A stretch of DNA of 64,000 nucleotides from Neobacillus kokaensis (GTDB lineage: Bacteria > Bacillota > Bacilli > Bacillales > Cytobacillaceae). The position numbers and the translations under genes are program-made. Within the stretch, counting starts at the first letter, position 1. The number at the start of each line of letters is the position of its first letter. The notes beneath the pieces are model-generated. The model was not told the origin of the DNA. It was given only the letters and a program-made list of their open reading frames with translations, and searched no databases. The stretch is taken from positions 49,733 to 113,732 of the forward strand of contig NZ_BNDS01000017.1 in NCBI RefSeq assembly GCF_014656545.1, given 5' to 3'. This document shows positions 1-8,842 of this stretch, piece after piece.

Positions 1-3000
1 AAGACCCCATTGTTGCCTTTAATCACTTTTGGTAATACTTCAAGAGTGACAGGAATGTACACAACAAATTCCTTTTCTACTTGAGTTGTCCAACCGGCAG
101 CATCCGTTACAGTAACAAGGAGCTTGTTTGTACCTGGTTGATCTAGAGTGATTTTGTCGCCTTTTTGATAAGTTTTTCCGTTCAGTGTCACTTTTTCAAC
201 AGCGATTCCGGAAAGGTTATCATTAGCTGTGTAATCTAACGTGATCATTGAGCCAAGTTCCTGTTCCTTTGCTAATGGAAATGAAACAGTTGGAGCCGTT
301 TTATCAAGCTTTAATGCGACTGTTTTTGCTTTTTCTATGTTTCCAGCTTTGTCAATGCTGTAGAACGATACTTCATTGATGCCTTCGTCCTTAACCGTAA
401 ATGCTGTTCCTTCCGTAAACTCTGAACCATTAATAGAATAATAGGTTTTATCTGCTCCGCTTAGGTCATCGGTCGCCTTCAGTTCAACCGATACTTCGCT
501 TTGGTACCATTTATCAGCAACATTTGAAACAGTTTCTGGAGCGGTCGTATCAATCTTCACTTTAACAGTTTTTATTTCTTCAACATTTCCCGCATTGTCA
601 ACACTAAAGAAGGTTACTTCATTTTCTCCTTCTTCGTTTACTGTAAACGAGGTACCTTCAACGAAATCAGAGCCATTAACAGAATAGAATGTTTGCGCCA
701 CACCGCTCAGGTCATCTGTTGCGGTTAATTCAACTGCTGCTTCGCCTTGATTCCACTTATCAGAAACATTTGATTTGGTCTCAGGTGCCGCAGTATCAAT
801 CTTCACTTTAACAGTTTTCACTTCTTCTTTGTTTCCAGCTTTATCAACGCTGTAGAAAGATACTTCATTGACGCCTTCGTCCTTAACTGTAAACGCTGTA
901 CCTTCCTTAAACTCTGAGCCGTTCACAGAATAATAGGTTTTATCTACTCCACTTAAATTGTCAGTTGCCGTTAATTCTACTGCTACTTCCCCTGAATGCC
1001 ACTCGTTAGTGACGTTAGAAACTGTTTCAGGAGCTGTCCAATCGATTTTTACTTGAACCGTTTTTGTCTCTTCTACATTTCCTGCTTTATCGACACTGTA
1101 GAATGCTATCTCATTTACGCCTTCATCTTTAACGGTAAACGAGGTTCCTTCTTCAAGATCTGAGCCGTTCACAGAATAATAGGTTTTATCTACTCCGCTT
1201 AGGTCATCGGTCGCTTCCAGTTCAACCGATACTTTGCTTTGGTACCACTTATCAGAAACATTTGAAGTGGTCTCAGGGACCATAGTATCAATTTTCACTT
1301 TTACTGTTTTCACTTCTTCTTTGTTTCCAGCTTTATCAACACTGTAGAAGGATACTTCATTGACGCCTTCGTTAACAGCAAACGCTGTACCTTCCTCAAA
1401 GTCTGAGCCGTTCACAGAATAATAGGTTTTATCCACTCCGCTTAGGTCATCTGTTGCCGTTAATTCAACTGCTGCCTCGCCTTGATACCACTTATCCTCT
1501 ACGTTTGATTCTGTTACCGGAGCCGTCGTATCCTTTTCCCCGGCATCAACTGTAATCGTGGCAGCATTATCTGATTCTTGACCTGATGGCGAAACTGGAA
1601 CAATAACGTACGTATGTTCACCTGGTTCCAAGTCAGATATAGTAAATTCAGGATCGTTTGTATTCCCTACAAGAACCCGTTCCCCGTCTACTTCTTCATA
1701 CACATTATAAGAATCCGCGTCCTTTACTGGATTCCAGCTAAGAATCACATCATCTCCTTCAACAGATGCTTCTGGAGTCGTTGGCGCTTCTAAAATCGGT
1801 TCCACATTAGCAGTAACTTGTTCAGAAGGAGTAGAATCACCGAACTTACTGCGCGCTACTACATCATAGATATAAGCACCATAAGGCATATTGTTAAACA
1901 CAATACGGTTATTCGGTGTATTTTGTATCAGCGTACGCTGTCCATCTATGATTTGATAAATATCATAAGAGGCAGCATAATCCACTGCATCCCACCAAAG
2001 GGCAATGGATTTAACTTCCTGATTAACATATACCTGTACATTTGGTGCCAGTATTTTAGGATACACAATGGCTGCCTCTACTCGTGAAGCTTCTGCAGAT
2101 TCTCCAAAACGGTCGCTGTAAGAGGTAATTTCATACACATAATTGCCTTCCGGTAAATTATTGATGGCCGTATAGGTATTGTTAATGTCTGAAATAAATT
2201 TCCGCTCGCCATCCACAATCTGATACAACTTATAGGTTGTTGCATATTCTGCCGTTTTCCATTTTAAATAGATGGTATTTACATTTAAAATAGAGGCTGT
2301 AAATGCATCAGGTTTTTGCATAGCTGGATGGACAACCTCCTGCTCCAGCCGGGCAGGTGCTGATTCACCGAATCGATCACTATATGCAGTTACCTCATAG
2401 ATATATGTCCCCTTATCCATATTAGGGAAACTTACCTGCTGATAAGGCGTCTGCTTAAGAAGTACCTTTGAACCGTTAATGATTTGATAGACCTTGTAGC
2501 TTACGGCATACTCTACTTTTCCCCAGCTTAAGGTTCCATCATTCCCGTTTGTAATTGAGAACTTTACATTTCCAGGAGTCTGCACAACTGGATGAATCAG
2601 ATTAAACTCAATCGCAGCGGCATTTTGAGATTCTTTAAATGTAGTACTGTAGGATGTGACTTCATAGCGATGAGTGCCTGCTGATACATTTGACAGCATT
2701 ACATTTACATTTGTCGTTGATGTCACAAGTGTCTTTTTATTATCTACAATCTCATAAATATTGTATTTATTTGCATAATTAGCACGAGTCCAGCTTAAGG
2801 TCACATCATTACCGTTTGCCACTGAATAGGTTAGGCCGGCAGGTGCCTCCATCTCGGGGTATACGATATCGAACTCAACATGAGCAGCCTGTGCTGACTC
2901 ACCAAAAATGCTATTATAGCTCGTAATCTCGTACACATAATGCCCTTCAGGCAACGTATTAAAGGTTTGGGTGGTCATTTCTGTTGTAGTTACTAACTTT

Positions 3001-3470
3001 CTGACCCCATCAATGACTTGATAAATTTTGTAGTAATGAACATAGCTGGCACTGTCCCAGCTTAATGTTGCATTATAAAATTTTTCAACAGAAGCTTTTA
3101 CGTTCCCTGGGGCCTGCATTTCCGGGTAAACGATGTTAATCGAAACGGGCTGAGATAATGGTGATTCCTGTCCACTTACAACCGCGGTGACCGCGTAAGT
3201 ATAGGTTCCCTCTTTTAACGATATAAAAGCTTTGTTAGTAGTAACCTGAGTTGCTAAAGTTTTAGTGTCCCCATCTAAGCGGTATACTTTATAGGCGGAG
3301 CTATTAGAAACCGCGTCCCATTCTATGACAGCATTTCCTGGGTAGCGTTCATAGATTTTTAGATTGGCAGGAGCTTGCACCACTGCAGCCAGGGCACCGA
3401 TGATCGGAAAGAACAGCTGAAGGACCAGCATAGCACTGACAATAATCGGAATGGATTTAAATTTACGCAA
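1..3470 (-). CDS. Large secreted Fn3 / Ig-like repeat protein, C-terminus outside window
   Basis: Open on the minus strand from a TTG start (3468-3470) to the window edge with no stop. The start is supported by AAAGGGGG seven bases upstream, inside a run of 5 G and 9 T. The N-terminus (LRKFKSIPIIVSAMLVLQLF and on) is a signal peptide. Seven fibronectin-III-like modules of about 90 residues follow, each with a conserved Trp near its start and an ITSYS/VTAYS strand. Then come five near-identical modules of about 80 residues (ELTATDDLSGVDKTYYSVNG type) resembling the OmpL47-type Ig-like domain, then a further Ig-like module. No enzyme domain is visible in this part. It is probably an extracellular adhesin or matrix protein, or the accessory part of a larger exoenzyme. 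It lies directly downstream of flagellin, but a hairpin separates them. Confidence 0.85.
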   Translation of the reverse strand, partial: MRKFKSIPIIVSAMLVLQLFFPIIGALAAVVQAPANLKIYERYPGNAVIEWDAVSNSSAYKVYRLDGDTKTLATQVTTNKAFISLKEGTYTYAVTAVVSGQESPLSQPVSINIVYPEMQAPGNVKASVEKFYNATLSWDSASYVHYYKIYQVIDGVRKLVTTTEMTTQTFNTLPEGHYVYEITSYNSIFGESAQAAHVEFDIVYPEMEAPAGLTYSVANGNDVTLSWTRANYANKYNIYEIVDNKKTLVTSTTNVNVMLSNVSAGTHRYEVTSYSTTFKESQNAAAIEFNLIHPVVQTPGNVKFSITNGNDGTLSWGKVEYAVSYKVYQIINGSKVLLKQTPYQQVSFPNMDKGTYIYEVTAYSDRFGESAPARLEQEVVHPAMQKPDAFTASILNVNTIYLKWKTAEYATTYKLYQIVDGERKFISDINNTYTAINNLPEGNYVYEITSYSDRFGESAEASRVEAAIVYPKILAPNVQVYVNQEVKSIALWWDAVDYAASYDIYQIIDGQRTLIQNTPNNRIVFNNMPYGAYIYDVVARSKFGDSTPSEQVTANVEPILEAPTTPEASVEGDDVILSWNPVKDADSYNVYEEVDGERVLVGNTNDPEFTISDLEPGEHTYVIVPVSPSGQESDNAATITVDAGEKDTTAPVTESNVEDKWYQGEAAVELTATDDLSGVDKTYYSVNGSDFEEGTAFAVNEGVNEVSFYSVDKAGNKEEVKTVKVKIDTMVPETTSNVSDKWYQSKVSVELEATDDLSGVDKTYYSVNGSDLEEGTSFTVKDEGVNEIAFYSVDKAGNVEETKTVQVKIDWTAPETVSNVTNEWHSGEVAVELTATDNLSGVDKTYYSVNGSEFKEGTAFTVKDEGVNEVSFYSVDKAGNKEEVKTVKVKIDTAAPETKSNVSDKWNQGEAAVELTATDDLSGVAQTFYSVNGSDFVEGTSFTVNEEGENEVTFFSVDNAGNVEEIKTVKVKIDTTAPETVSNVADKWYQSEVSVELKATDDLSGADKTYYSINGSEFTEGTAFTVKDEGINEVSFYSIDKAGNIEKAKTVALKLDKTAPTVSFPLAKEQELGSMITLDYTANDNLSGIAVEKVTLNGKTYQKGDKITLDQPGTNKLLVTVTDAAGWTTQVEKEFVVYIPVTLEVLPKVIKGNNGV

Positions 3471-3499
3471 AAAAAAACCCCCTTTTTTTAAATAATAGG

Positions 3500-3532
3500 C
3501 AAAATGGCCGGAATACAAGATTCCGGCTTTTT
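3500..3532. terminator. Hairpin terminator after flagellin
   Basis: Stem GCCGGAAT (3507-3514) with ATTCCGGC (3520-3527) and a 5-nt loop, flanked by A and T runs on both strands. It ends the flagellin transcript before the Fn3 protein gene. Confidence 0.7.
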
Positions 3533-3575
3533 AAAAAGAGATGAAAGAAATAGAGAGTTACGTTCAATTCAAAAA

Positions 3576-4844
3576 TTAACGAAGTAATTGCAGTACACCC
3601 TGCGGCTGTTGGTTTGCTTGAGCCAGCATAGCTTGAGCTGCTTGAGAAAGAATATTATTCTTCGTAAATGTCATCATTTCTTTTGCCATATCCACATCAC
3701 GAATACGTGATTCAGCAGATGTTAAGTTTTCAGCAGTTGTGCTTAAGCTGTTGTTAGTAAATTCAAGACGGTTTTGAACCGCACCCATCTTAGAACGTTC
3801 TGCAGACACAGATTCAATGGCTGTATTAATAGATGTAATCGCCTTGTTAGCTGCTGCTTGAGTAGAAATGTCTACACCGCCAACTTTAAGGCTGTCGCCA
3901 TCAGTTAATGCCACTGTTGCAGTAAGTACTGTCGCACCGCTTGCTCCCTTGAATGCAATACCATCAGTTGAACGGGCTACTACTTCGCCGTGTGCATCTA
4001 AAAGTACATTATCAGTTGCATTATAAGTATAAGATCCTGCTTCAAGTCCGCTGTTCGTAAACGCAGCCGTAGCTTTTGCTGTTGTTCCATCGAAGCTTAA
4101 TGTGCCTGAAGTTACAGCTTGTTCAAAAGTAAAGGTGTCATCCCCAGCTGTTCCATCAAATGCTTTTGTAGTAAACGTTAAACCATCAGTACTTGATGCT
4201 ACCACTTTGCCATTTTCGTCTTTTACTTCATAATTAGCGCCATTTTGAGAAACACTGTAAGTACCAGCTTTCAACGTATCACCTGTAGTTGTACCACCGA
4301 CAGTTACCGCGCTGGATTGTTCAATTCCAATTGTACCAGCTACTCCTAAGCTGTATGATTGCGCATCACCAATTTTAAGACTCATATTTTGGTCTTGGTT
4401 TGCACCAATTTGGAATGTGCCATCAAATGAACCGTTTAATAGTTTTTTACCATTAAACTCAGTAGTAGAACCAATACGCCCTACTTCTTCAGCAAGTGTA
4501 TTGATTTCTGCTTGAAGCTTTTCACGGTCAGATGAAGTATTCGTGTCGTTGGCAGATTGAACAGCAAGTTCACGCATACGCTGTAAAATGGAGTGTGTTT
4601 CATTTAATGCACCTTCAGCCGTTTGAAGTAAAGAAACACCGTTTTGTGCGTTCTTTTGTGCTGTTTCAAGCCCGCGGATTTGGCCGCGCATTTTTTCAGA
4701 GATCGCCAGACCTGCTGCATCATCACTAGCACGGTTAATACGAAGGCCGGATGATAATCTTTCCATGTTTTTTGCTGCTGTGTTAGAGGCAGCTGTTAAT
4801 TGACGATGTGTGTTAAGTGCTGCTACGTTTGTATTAATTCTCAT
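3576..4844 (-). CDS. hag: Flagellin
   Basis: Structural subunit of the flagellar filament, exported by the flagellar type III system. The N-terminal D0/D1 region (MRINTNVAALNTHRQL, residues 1 to about 150) and C-terminal D1/D0 region (about 335-422, ending QQPQGVLQLLR) are canonical. Between them lies a variable domain holding two related segments, KVVASSTDGLTF and EVVARSTDGIAF, which look like an internal duplication. At 422 residues it is longer than the roughly 300-residue B. subtilis Hag. AGGAGG precedes the ATG. A SigD-like -10 lies upstream. The upstream neighbour is a PilZ gene, not fliW-csrA. Confidence 0.97.
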   Translation of the reverse strand: MRINTNVAALNTHRQLTAASNTAAKNMERLSSGLRINRASDDAAGLAISEKMRGQIRGLETAQKNAQNGVSLLQTAEGALNETHSILQRMRELAVQSANDTNTSSDREKLQAEINTLAEEVGRIGSTTEFNGKKLLNGSFDGTFQIGANQDQNMSLKIGDAQSYSLGVAGTIGIEQSSAVTVGGTTTGDTLKAGTYSVSQNGANYEVKDENGKVVASSTDGLTFTTKAFDGTAGDDTFTFEQAVTSGTLSFDGTTAKATAAFTNSGLEAGSYTYNATDNVLLDAHGEVVARSTDGIAFKGASGATVLTATVALTDGDSLKVGGVDISTQAAANKAITSINTAIESVSAERSKMGAVQNRLEFTNNSLSTTAENLTSAESRIRDVDMAKEMMTFTKNNILSQAAQAMLAQANQQPQGVLQLLR

Positions 4845-4892
4845 TTTATTTACCTCCTAATAGTTGAGGAATATTTTCCCTCTGTACTTTTA

Positions 4893-4925
4893 TGTATCGG
4901 AAGGTTTACTAGTGTTGTAGATAGA
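4893..4925 (-). promoter_or_regulatory. Candidate SigD promoter of hag
   Basis: On the minus strand TCCGATAC (about 4894-4901) resembles the SigD -10 GCCGATAT. The matching -35 (TCTA where TAAA is expected) is poor, so the call rests on the -10 and on known SigD control of hag. Confidence 0.4.
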
Positions 4926-4941
4926 AAATGAGAAATATTTT

Positions 4942-5436
4942 TTATTTGATAGACGTTTGTCTTCTACGGTTTTCCAAAGCGACAATTTCTTTCATCAATC
5001 GTTCTTCCTCTTTAACGGATAAATCGAGAAATTGAAGCCCATAAAAATAATTACTTTTATTAATCCTTTCTACTTTCCGGACAATCCTTCCGTTTAAAGA
5101 AAATGACTCGTTGTTTAGGTGAAAATGAAGCTTTACATATACTTTTTGCTTTAAAGGGAAGTCATAATAACTGATAATTCCGGCCCCTCCCGCACTGACA
5201 TCACTGATTTCGCAATCATCAAATTCATTCACATCCAAGTTTCCTATTCTTAGCACTTCCATGATGGAATTTTTTTGATCAATTCGCAGCCTAAAACTAT
5301 CTCTCCGATTCACCTGTTTCTCTGCTTTTTTAAGATTCCTATGTTTCTTAATTCTTTGCTGCTGGATTGAAAATATGATAAAAGAAACAAAAATAAATAA
5401 TGCTGCCGTCGCTAAAATAATCTGATACTCTCCCAT
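4942..5436 (-). CDS. Membrane-anchored PilZ-domain protein (c-di-GMP receptor)
   Basis: 164 residues. An N-terminal transmembrane helix (residues 5-25) is followed by a basic linker and a PilZ domain. The two c-di-GMP-binding signatures are visible: RRDSFR (about residues 44-49) and DVSAGGAG (about 80-87), fitting RxxxR and D/NxSxxG. RBS GAGGGG precedes the ATG. It lies between flgL and hag, where B. subtilis carries yviE-fliW-csrA. It probably senses c-di-GMP and affects motility, as YpfA/DgrA does in B. subtilis, but it is too short to be a YpfA orthologue with a YcgR N-domain. The family call is firm; the target is inferred. Confidence 0.85.
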   Translation of the reverse strand: MGEYQIILATAALFIFVSFIIFSIQQQRIKKHRNLKKAEKQVNRRDSFRLRIDQKNSIMEVLRIGNLDVNEFDDCEISDVSAGGAGIISYYDFPLKQKVYVKLHFHLNNESFSLNGRIVRKVERINKSNYFYGLQFLDLSVKEEERLMKEIVALENRRRQTSIK

Positions 5437-5447
5437 GTATTCCCCTC

Positions 5448-5492
5448 ATTACATAAAAAATAAGATGCCCCATCTTAAGTCCAAGATGGGGA
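5448..5492 (-). terminator. Terminator downstream of flgL
   Basis: Stem CCCCATCTT (5468-5476) with AAGATGGGG (5483-5491), loop 6 nt, followed on the minus strand by CATCTTATTTTTTAT. It separates flgL from the PilZ gene. Confidence 0.7.
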
Positions 5493-5508
5493 GCACTGAA
5501 ACCTATTT

Positions 5509-6387
5509 CTATCTTAAAAAGTCGGCTAAACTTAGCTGCATGGTTTTTCCCCCGGCATTGAGCGCTGCTTTAAGTGCTGTTTCTTGCAGCGTCAGCTCGG
5601 TAAAAGCTTCGGCAACGTTAGTATCTTGCGTGTCCGACAACATTTTTTTCGTTAAAAATTGGGACTGGTCCAATTTATTGGCTGCAAGTTCAAGAAGGTT
5701 TTGGTTAGTTCCGACAATAGTCCGCTGGGTAATTAAGTTATCGGTTTGACTGTCAATGGAATTCAATAATGATCCGGGGTTTTCCCCATTCTCTAATGTT
5801 TCTGCAAGGCCCTCTAAGGTTTCGAATAAGTTTTTCCCCTCGACTGAAAATCCAAATACAGAGGAAGCATGAACTTTCCCATTCACGCTGATCCCCTGGC
5901 CAATCGTCCACTCTTTACCCATTTGATTTGTTTGCTGTAAGACACCATTTTGATATGGCGGGGTGTTAAGGTCTGTCCCCGAAAAAAGATACCCGCTTCC
6001 ATAGGCGGTATTCGCAATATTTCCAACCTGCTGCATGAGAGAGCGGATCTCAACGGCAACATTTTTCCGATCATTTTCATTGAGCGTATCACTGCTGGCC
6101 TCAACGGTCAGCTCGCGAACGCGATGCAGTACGTCAGTAACATTTCCAAGCGCTCCGTCCATCGCCGTGCTCCAATCAATTCCGTCCTGGGCATTTTTTT
6201 TGTATTGTTCGACCTGGCTCAACGTGGAACGATAGGTTAATCCTTGTAAAGTGGCAGAAGGCTGGTCTGATATTTTTTCAAACTTTTTCCCGGAGGATAT
6301 TTGTCCCTGCAGCTTCTCCATAGCTGTATTATTACGCTGAATATTTTGCATAAACTGTTGAGCTGCCATTTGGTGGGTGATGCGCAT
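5509..6387 (-). CDS. flgL: Flagellar hook-filament junction protein FlgL (HAP3)
   Basis: 292 residues. It has the flagellin-like N-terminal helix (MRITHQMAAQQFMQNIQRN) and C-terminal helix (TALKAALNAGGKTMQLSLAD FLR-type end) typical of FlgL. It joins the hook to the filament together with FlgK. RBS AAAGGGGGGAG lies just upstream of the ATG. It is the last gene of the flgM-flgN-flgK-flgL run, 33 bp after flgK, the same order as in B. subtilis, and a terminator follows. Confidence 0.95.
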   Translation of the reverse strand: MRITHQMAAQQFMQNIQRNNTAMEKLQGQISSGKKFEKISDQPSATLQGLTYRSTLSQVEQYKKNAQDGIDWSTAMDGALGNVTDVLHRVRELTVEASSDTLNENDRKNVAVEIRSLMQQVGNIANTAYGSGYLFSGTDLNTPPYQNGVLQQTNQMGKEWTIGQGISVNGKVHASSVFGFSVEGKNLFETLEGLAETLENGENPGSLLNSIDSQTDNLITQRTIVGTNQNLLELAANKLDQSQFLTKKMLSDTQDTNVAEAFTELTLQETALKAALNAGGKTMQLSLADFLR

Positions 6388-6420
6388 TGTTCTCCCCCTT
6401 TCATGTCATTATCTAATTCA

Positions 6421-7887
6421 TTACTTCATCCCATTAATCAATGTATTTAGCAAATCGTTAACGGCTGACACATAACGAGCAGCTGCATTGTATGCTTGCT
6501 GGTAACGGATCATGTTGGTCATTTCTTCGTCTATCGACACCCCGGACACGGATTGTCTCTGGTTATCAACCATGGAAACCATCGCATTAGCATTTTCGCT
6601 TGATTGCTTGGCACCCTGCACATCAGTACCTAATTGCCCGATGACCTTTTGATAGAATTCACCAATAGTCGTGTTCGTTCCGCCAATATCTATTTTTTGA
6701 AAAAATACATCGCTCATTAAAGCCGCATTAGAACCGTCGCCGATATTATCCGATGTGGCGGCTGCTACCTTTGCTGGATTTTTCACCAGTTCCGGATTGA
6801 TCATCATATTCCCGGCATTTTTTGGCGGCTGTGTTGGGTCGTCTTTATCGACAAAAAATAATAATTTTTCTAAGGGAGCATTCGGATTCGTGTTTCTTGC
6901 TTGGATATCGTCCAAATTTCTGGCTTCATCACTTGCATGAATCGCATTCATTCTTTCTGCAATCGCCACAGCCAAAATATCAAGGTTTGCTTTTAATTCT
7001 GGTATCCTGCCAAGCACGGTTCCGTCTGCCAGCTTATAACCATATGTTTCAAGCAATCCCTTGATTTTACCGCCATCCAATTGAACAACAGTTCCGGCTA
7101 TTTTCGCCCCGCCGTCCTCGGGTTCAACACTAAACGAGTTGGCTTTATTGCCATCTACCAGCTTCACACCACTAATAGACACATCGACCCTTCCATTAAC
7201 AGTCGGCTTAACGTCTATATTTACTAGTTTTGACAGCTGATCAAGCAGGGTGTCGCGGCGGTCCAGCAAATCATTCGGCTGTTGGCCAGAACCGATATTT
7301 TGGGCAATTTGCTGGTTTAAAGACGCGATTTCACTAGCTGCCATATTAATTTCCTTGGAATTTGCCTGCAGCTGATCATCTAAGTTTTTTTCATAATCAG
7401 CAATTCCCGAATAAATTTGGTTGAGCTGGTCTGCCACTTCTTTGCCGTTCGCTGTGACTACTACCCTTGCCGCTAAACTTTCCGGTTGTTTCGAAAGCTC
7501 CTGCAAGCCCTGCCAAAACTTATTGAGAGAGGTGCTCAAGCCCGAACCAGATAGCTCATTAAACACATCTTCGAGATGGGAAAGGGAATCGGCCTTTGCT
7601 TCCCAGTAGCCTGCTTGTTGCTGTTGATTTTGAAACTGGGAATCTAGGTAACTCTCACGAATGCGCCGAAACTCTGATACTTCCACACCTGTTCCCATTT
7701 GCATCGGAATGGTTCCGTTATGAGGATTTGGGGAAGCAAGGGGACGAGTGGCCTCGAGCACAGCCTCTTGCCGCGTGTACCCTTTAGTATTGGCATTGGC
7801 AATATTATGTCCGGTTGTACTGAGTGCTGTTTGCTGCGATAGGATCGCTCTTTTTCCAATTTCTAAGCCATGAAAGGTTGAGTACAT
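6421..7887 (-). CDS. flgK: Flagellar hook-associated protein FlgK (HAP1)
   Basis: 488 residues, usual FlgK length. The N-terminus (MYSTFHGLEIGKRAILSQQ, then TTGHNIANANTKGYTRQEA) carries the flagellar rod/hook signature, and the C-terminus ends with an EEMTNMIRYQQAYNAAARY helix. It forms the first hook-filament junction ring. RBS AGGGGAG precedes the ATG. It is 12 bp downstream of its export chaperone flgN, consistent with co-translation of chaperone and client. Confidence 0.96.
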   Translation of the reverse strand: MYSTFHGLEIGKRAILSQQTALSTTGHNIANANTKGYTRQEAVLEATRPLASPNPHNGTIPMQMGTGVEVSEFRRIRESYLDSQFQNQQQQAGYWEAKADSLSHLEDVFNELSGSGLSTSLNKFWQGLQELSKQPESLAARVVVTANGKEVADQLNQIYSGIADYEKNLDDQLQANSKEINMAASEIASLNQQIAQNIGSGQQPNDLLDRRDTLLDQLSKLVNIDVKPTVNGRVDVSISGVKLVDGNKANSFSVEPEDGGAKIAGTVVQLDGGKIKGLLETYGYKLADGTVLGRIPELKANLDILAVAIAERMNAIHASDEARNLDDIQARNTNPNAPLEKLLFFVDKDDPTQPPKNAGNMMINPELVKNPAKVAAATSDNIGDGSNAALMSDVFFQKIDIGGTNTTIGEFYQKVIGQLGTDVQGAKQSSENANAMVSMVDNQRQSVSGVSIDEEMTNMIRYQQAYNAAARYVSAVNDLLNTLINGMK

Positions 7888-7898
7888 GTTTTTCTCCC

Positions 7899-8369
7899 CT
7901 ATACTTTTAAATCAAATAACCGAGCGTATTCCCTAGAATCTTGGGAATCGGTATCTGTGCTATAAAGTCCCGAATCCTTTGACTGAGGCAGCATTTGCTC
8001 GATCATGAACTGAGTGTAGGTTAACGCTTGCTGCAGTAGCTGCTGGTTAAGCTTGTTTACCTTTTCAATCTCTTTAAACAATTTTTGCAGTACAAACAGC
8101 TTTGACGTCCATTCTGCCTGCAGACCTTCATCCGGCTGCTGCTGGATTAGTTTGGAAAGTGGAAGATACGCATTGTCATGCTCCAGTACTTCCATTCTCA
8201 TCTCATCAACTTTTTTTATTTTTTTGATGAGCTTGGCTTCATCCGCCATAACTGCAATTAACGGATTTATCTCGGCAGATACAAGAATTTCTTGCTTTTT
8301 CTTGGCCGTTTCTAAAAGAGTGATGTGCAGGTCTGTTAACATCTGCAGGATTTCTGTCAGTCTATTCAT
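7899..8369 (-). CDS. flgN: FlgN-family flagellar export chaperone
   Basis: About 156 mostly alpha-helical, Lys/Gln/Glu-rich residues beginning MNRLTEILQMLTDLH, with FlgN-like length and heptad character. The ATG at 8369 is preferred to an in-frame GTG at 8381 because AGGTG is well spaced from it. It overlaps the 3' end of flgM by 8 bp, indicating translational coupling. The expected role is to hold FlgK and FlgL for export. Assignment rests on position and general character more than on a sharp motif. Confidence 0.85.
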   Translation of the reverse strand: MNRLTEILQMLTDLHITLLETAKKKQEILVSAEINPLIAVMADEAKLIKKIKKVDEMRMEVLEHDNAYLPLSKLIQQQPDEGLQAEWTSKLFVLQKLFKEIEKVNKLNQQLLQQALTYTQFMIEQMLPQSKDSGLYSTDTDSQDSREYARLFDLKV

Positions 8370-8637
8370 CGATCTTCGCACCTGACTTCCAGAATGACAG
8401 GAGCTTATCCGCTAACTTTTCACTGTCCACTTTGTATGTGCCGTTTGCAATCTGCTGTTTTAATTGCTCGATTTTTGCATCTTTTTCTTTTTGTATCTGC
8501 AATTGGGCTTCGCTTGATAATTCAAGCTTATCAGTTTGATTCTTTTTCGCTTCTTCCGCTCGGGGCTGACTGCTCTTTTGATATGCTTGATATGCTGTAT
8601 CAATTCGGTTGATTGGATTAATTGGATTGATTTTCAT
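8362..8637 (-). CDS. flgM: Anti-sigma-D factor FlgM
   Basis: 91 residues beginning MKINPINPINRIDTAYQAYQ, with DKLELSSEAQLQIQKEKDAK and a C-terminal helix ending ADKLLSFWKSG. FlgM binds and inhibits SigD until hook completion, when it is exported. RBS AAAAGGAG precedes the ATG. A near-consensus SigD promoter lies 35 bp upstream, giving the usual feedback in which SigD drives its own inhibitor. It is the first gene of the flgMNKL operon. Confidence 0.95.
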   Translation of the reverse strand: MKINPINPINRIDTAYQAYQKSSQPRAEEAKKNQTDKLELSSEAQLQIQKEKDAKIEQLKQQIANGTYKVDSEKLADKLLSFWKSGAKIDE

Positions 8638-8671
8638 ATACCTGCTCCTTTTAACTCTATCCTTACCCTTA

Positions 8672-8699
8672 GTATCGGCAGTTGCTCAGTTAACGTTTA
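8672..8699 (-). promoter_or_regulatory. SigD promoter of flgM operon
   Basis: Minus strand TAAA (8696-8699), 16-nt spacer, GCCGATAC (8672-8679). The SigD consensus is TAAA-N14-16-GCCGATAT, so only the last base differs. Confidence 0.85.
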
Positions 8700-8730
8700 G
8701 GGATTTTCACTTATTTTTTTATCTAACGGA

Positions 8731-8842
8731 GATTCGCCGATAAAAGCTATAAATCTGCCGATATATAGCACTAATTTGCCGATAAAATATATAAAATCGC
8801 CGATAAACGATTCAAATTCGCCGATATTCCGATAAATTATAA
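8731..8842. repeat. 21-bp periodic GCCGATA array, five units
   Basis: GCCGATA begins at 8736, 8757, 8778, 8799 and 8820, exactly 21 bp apart, separated by variable AT-rich sequence. A partial CCGATAAA at 8829 follows out of phase. It occupies the gap between the flgM promoter and the flhP terminator. No gene is seen here. Confidence 0.9.

Noticed and set aside
1360..1410. Frameshift in the Ig-repeat part of the Fn3 protein
   Set aside because: One repeat is a codon shorter than its neighbours (NEG in place of KDEG); recounting showed the frame is maintained.
1818..2087. Plus-strand ORF inside the Fn3 protein gene
   Set aside because: It is antisense to a strongly repetitive coding region, with no RBS and no recognisable product.
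8736..8840. Five functional SigD promoters on the plus strand
   Set aside because: -35-like TAAA boxes lie at 12-13 nt instead of 14-16, transcription would run antisense into flhP, and the same spacing occurs at loci unrelated to motility with other cores.
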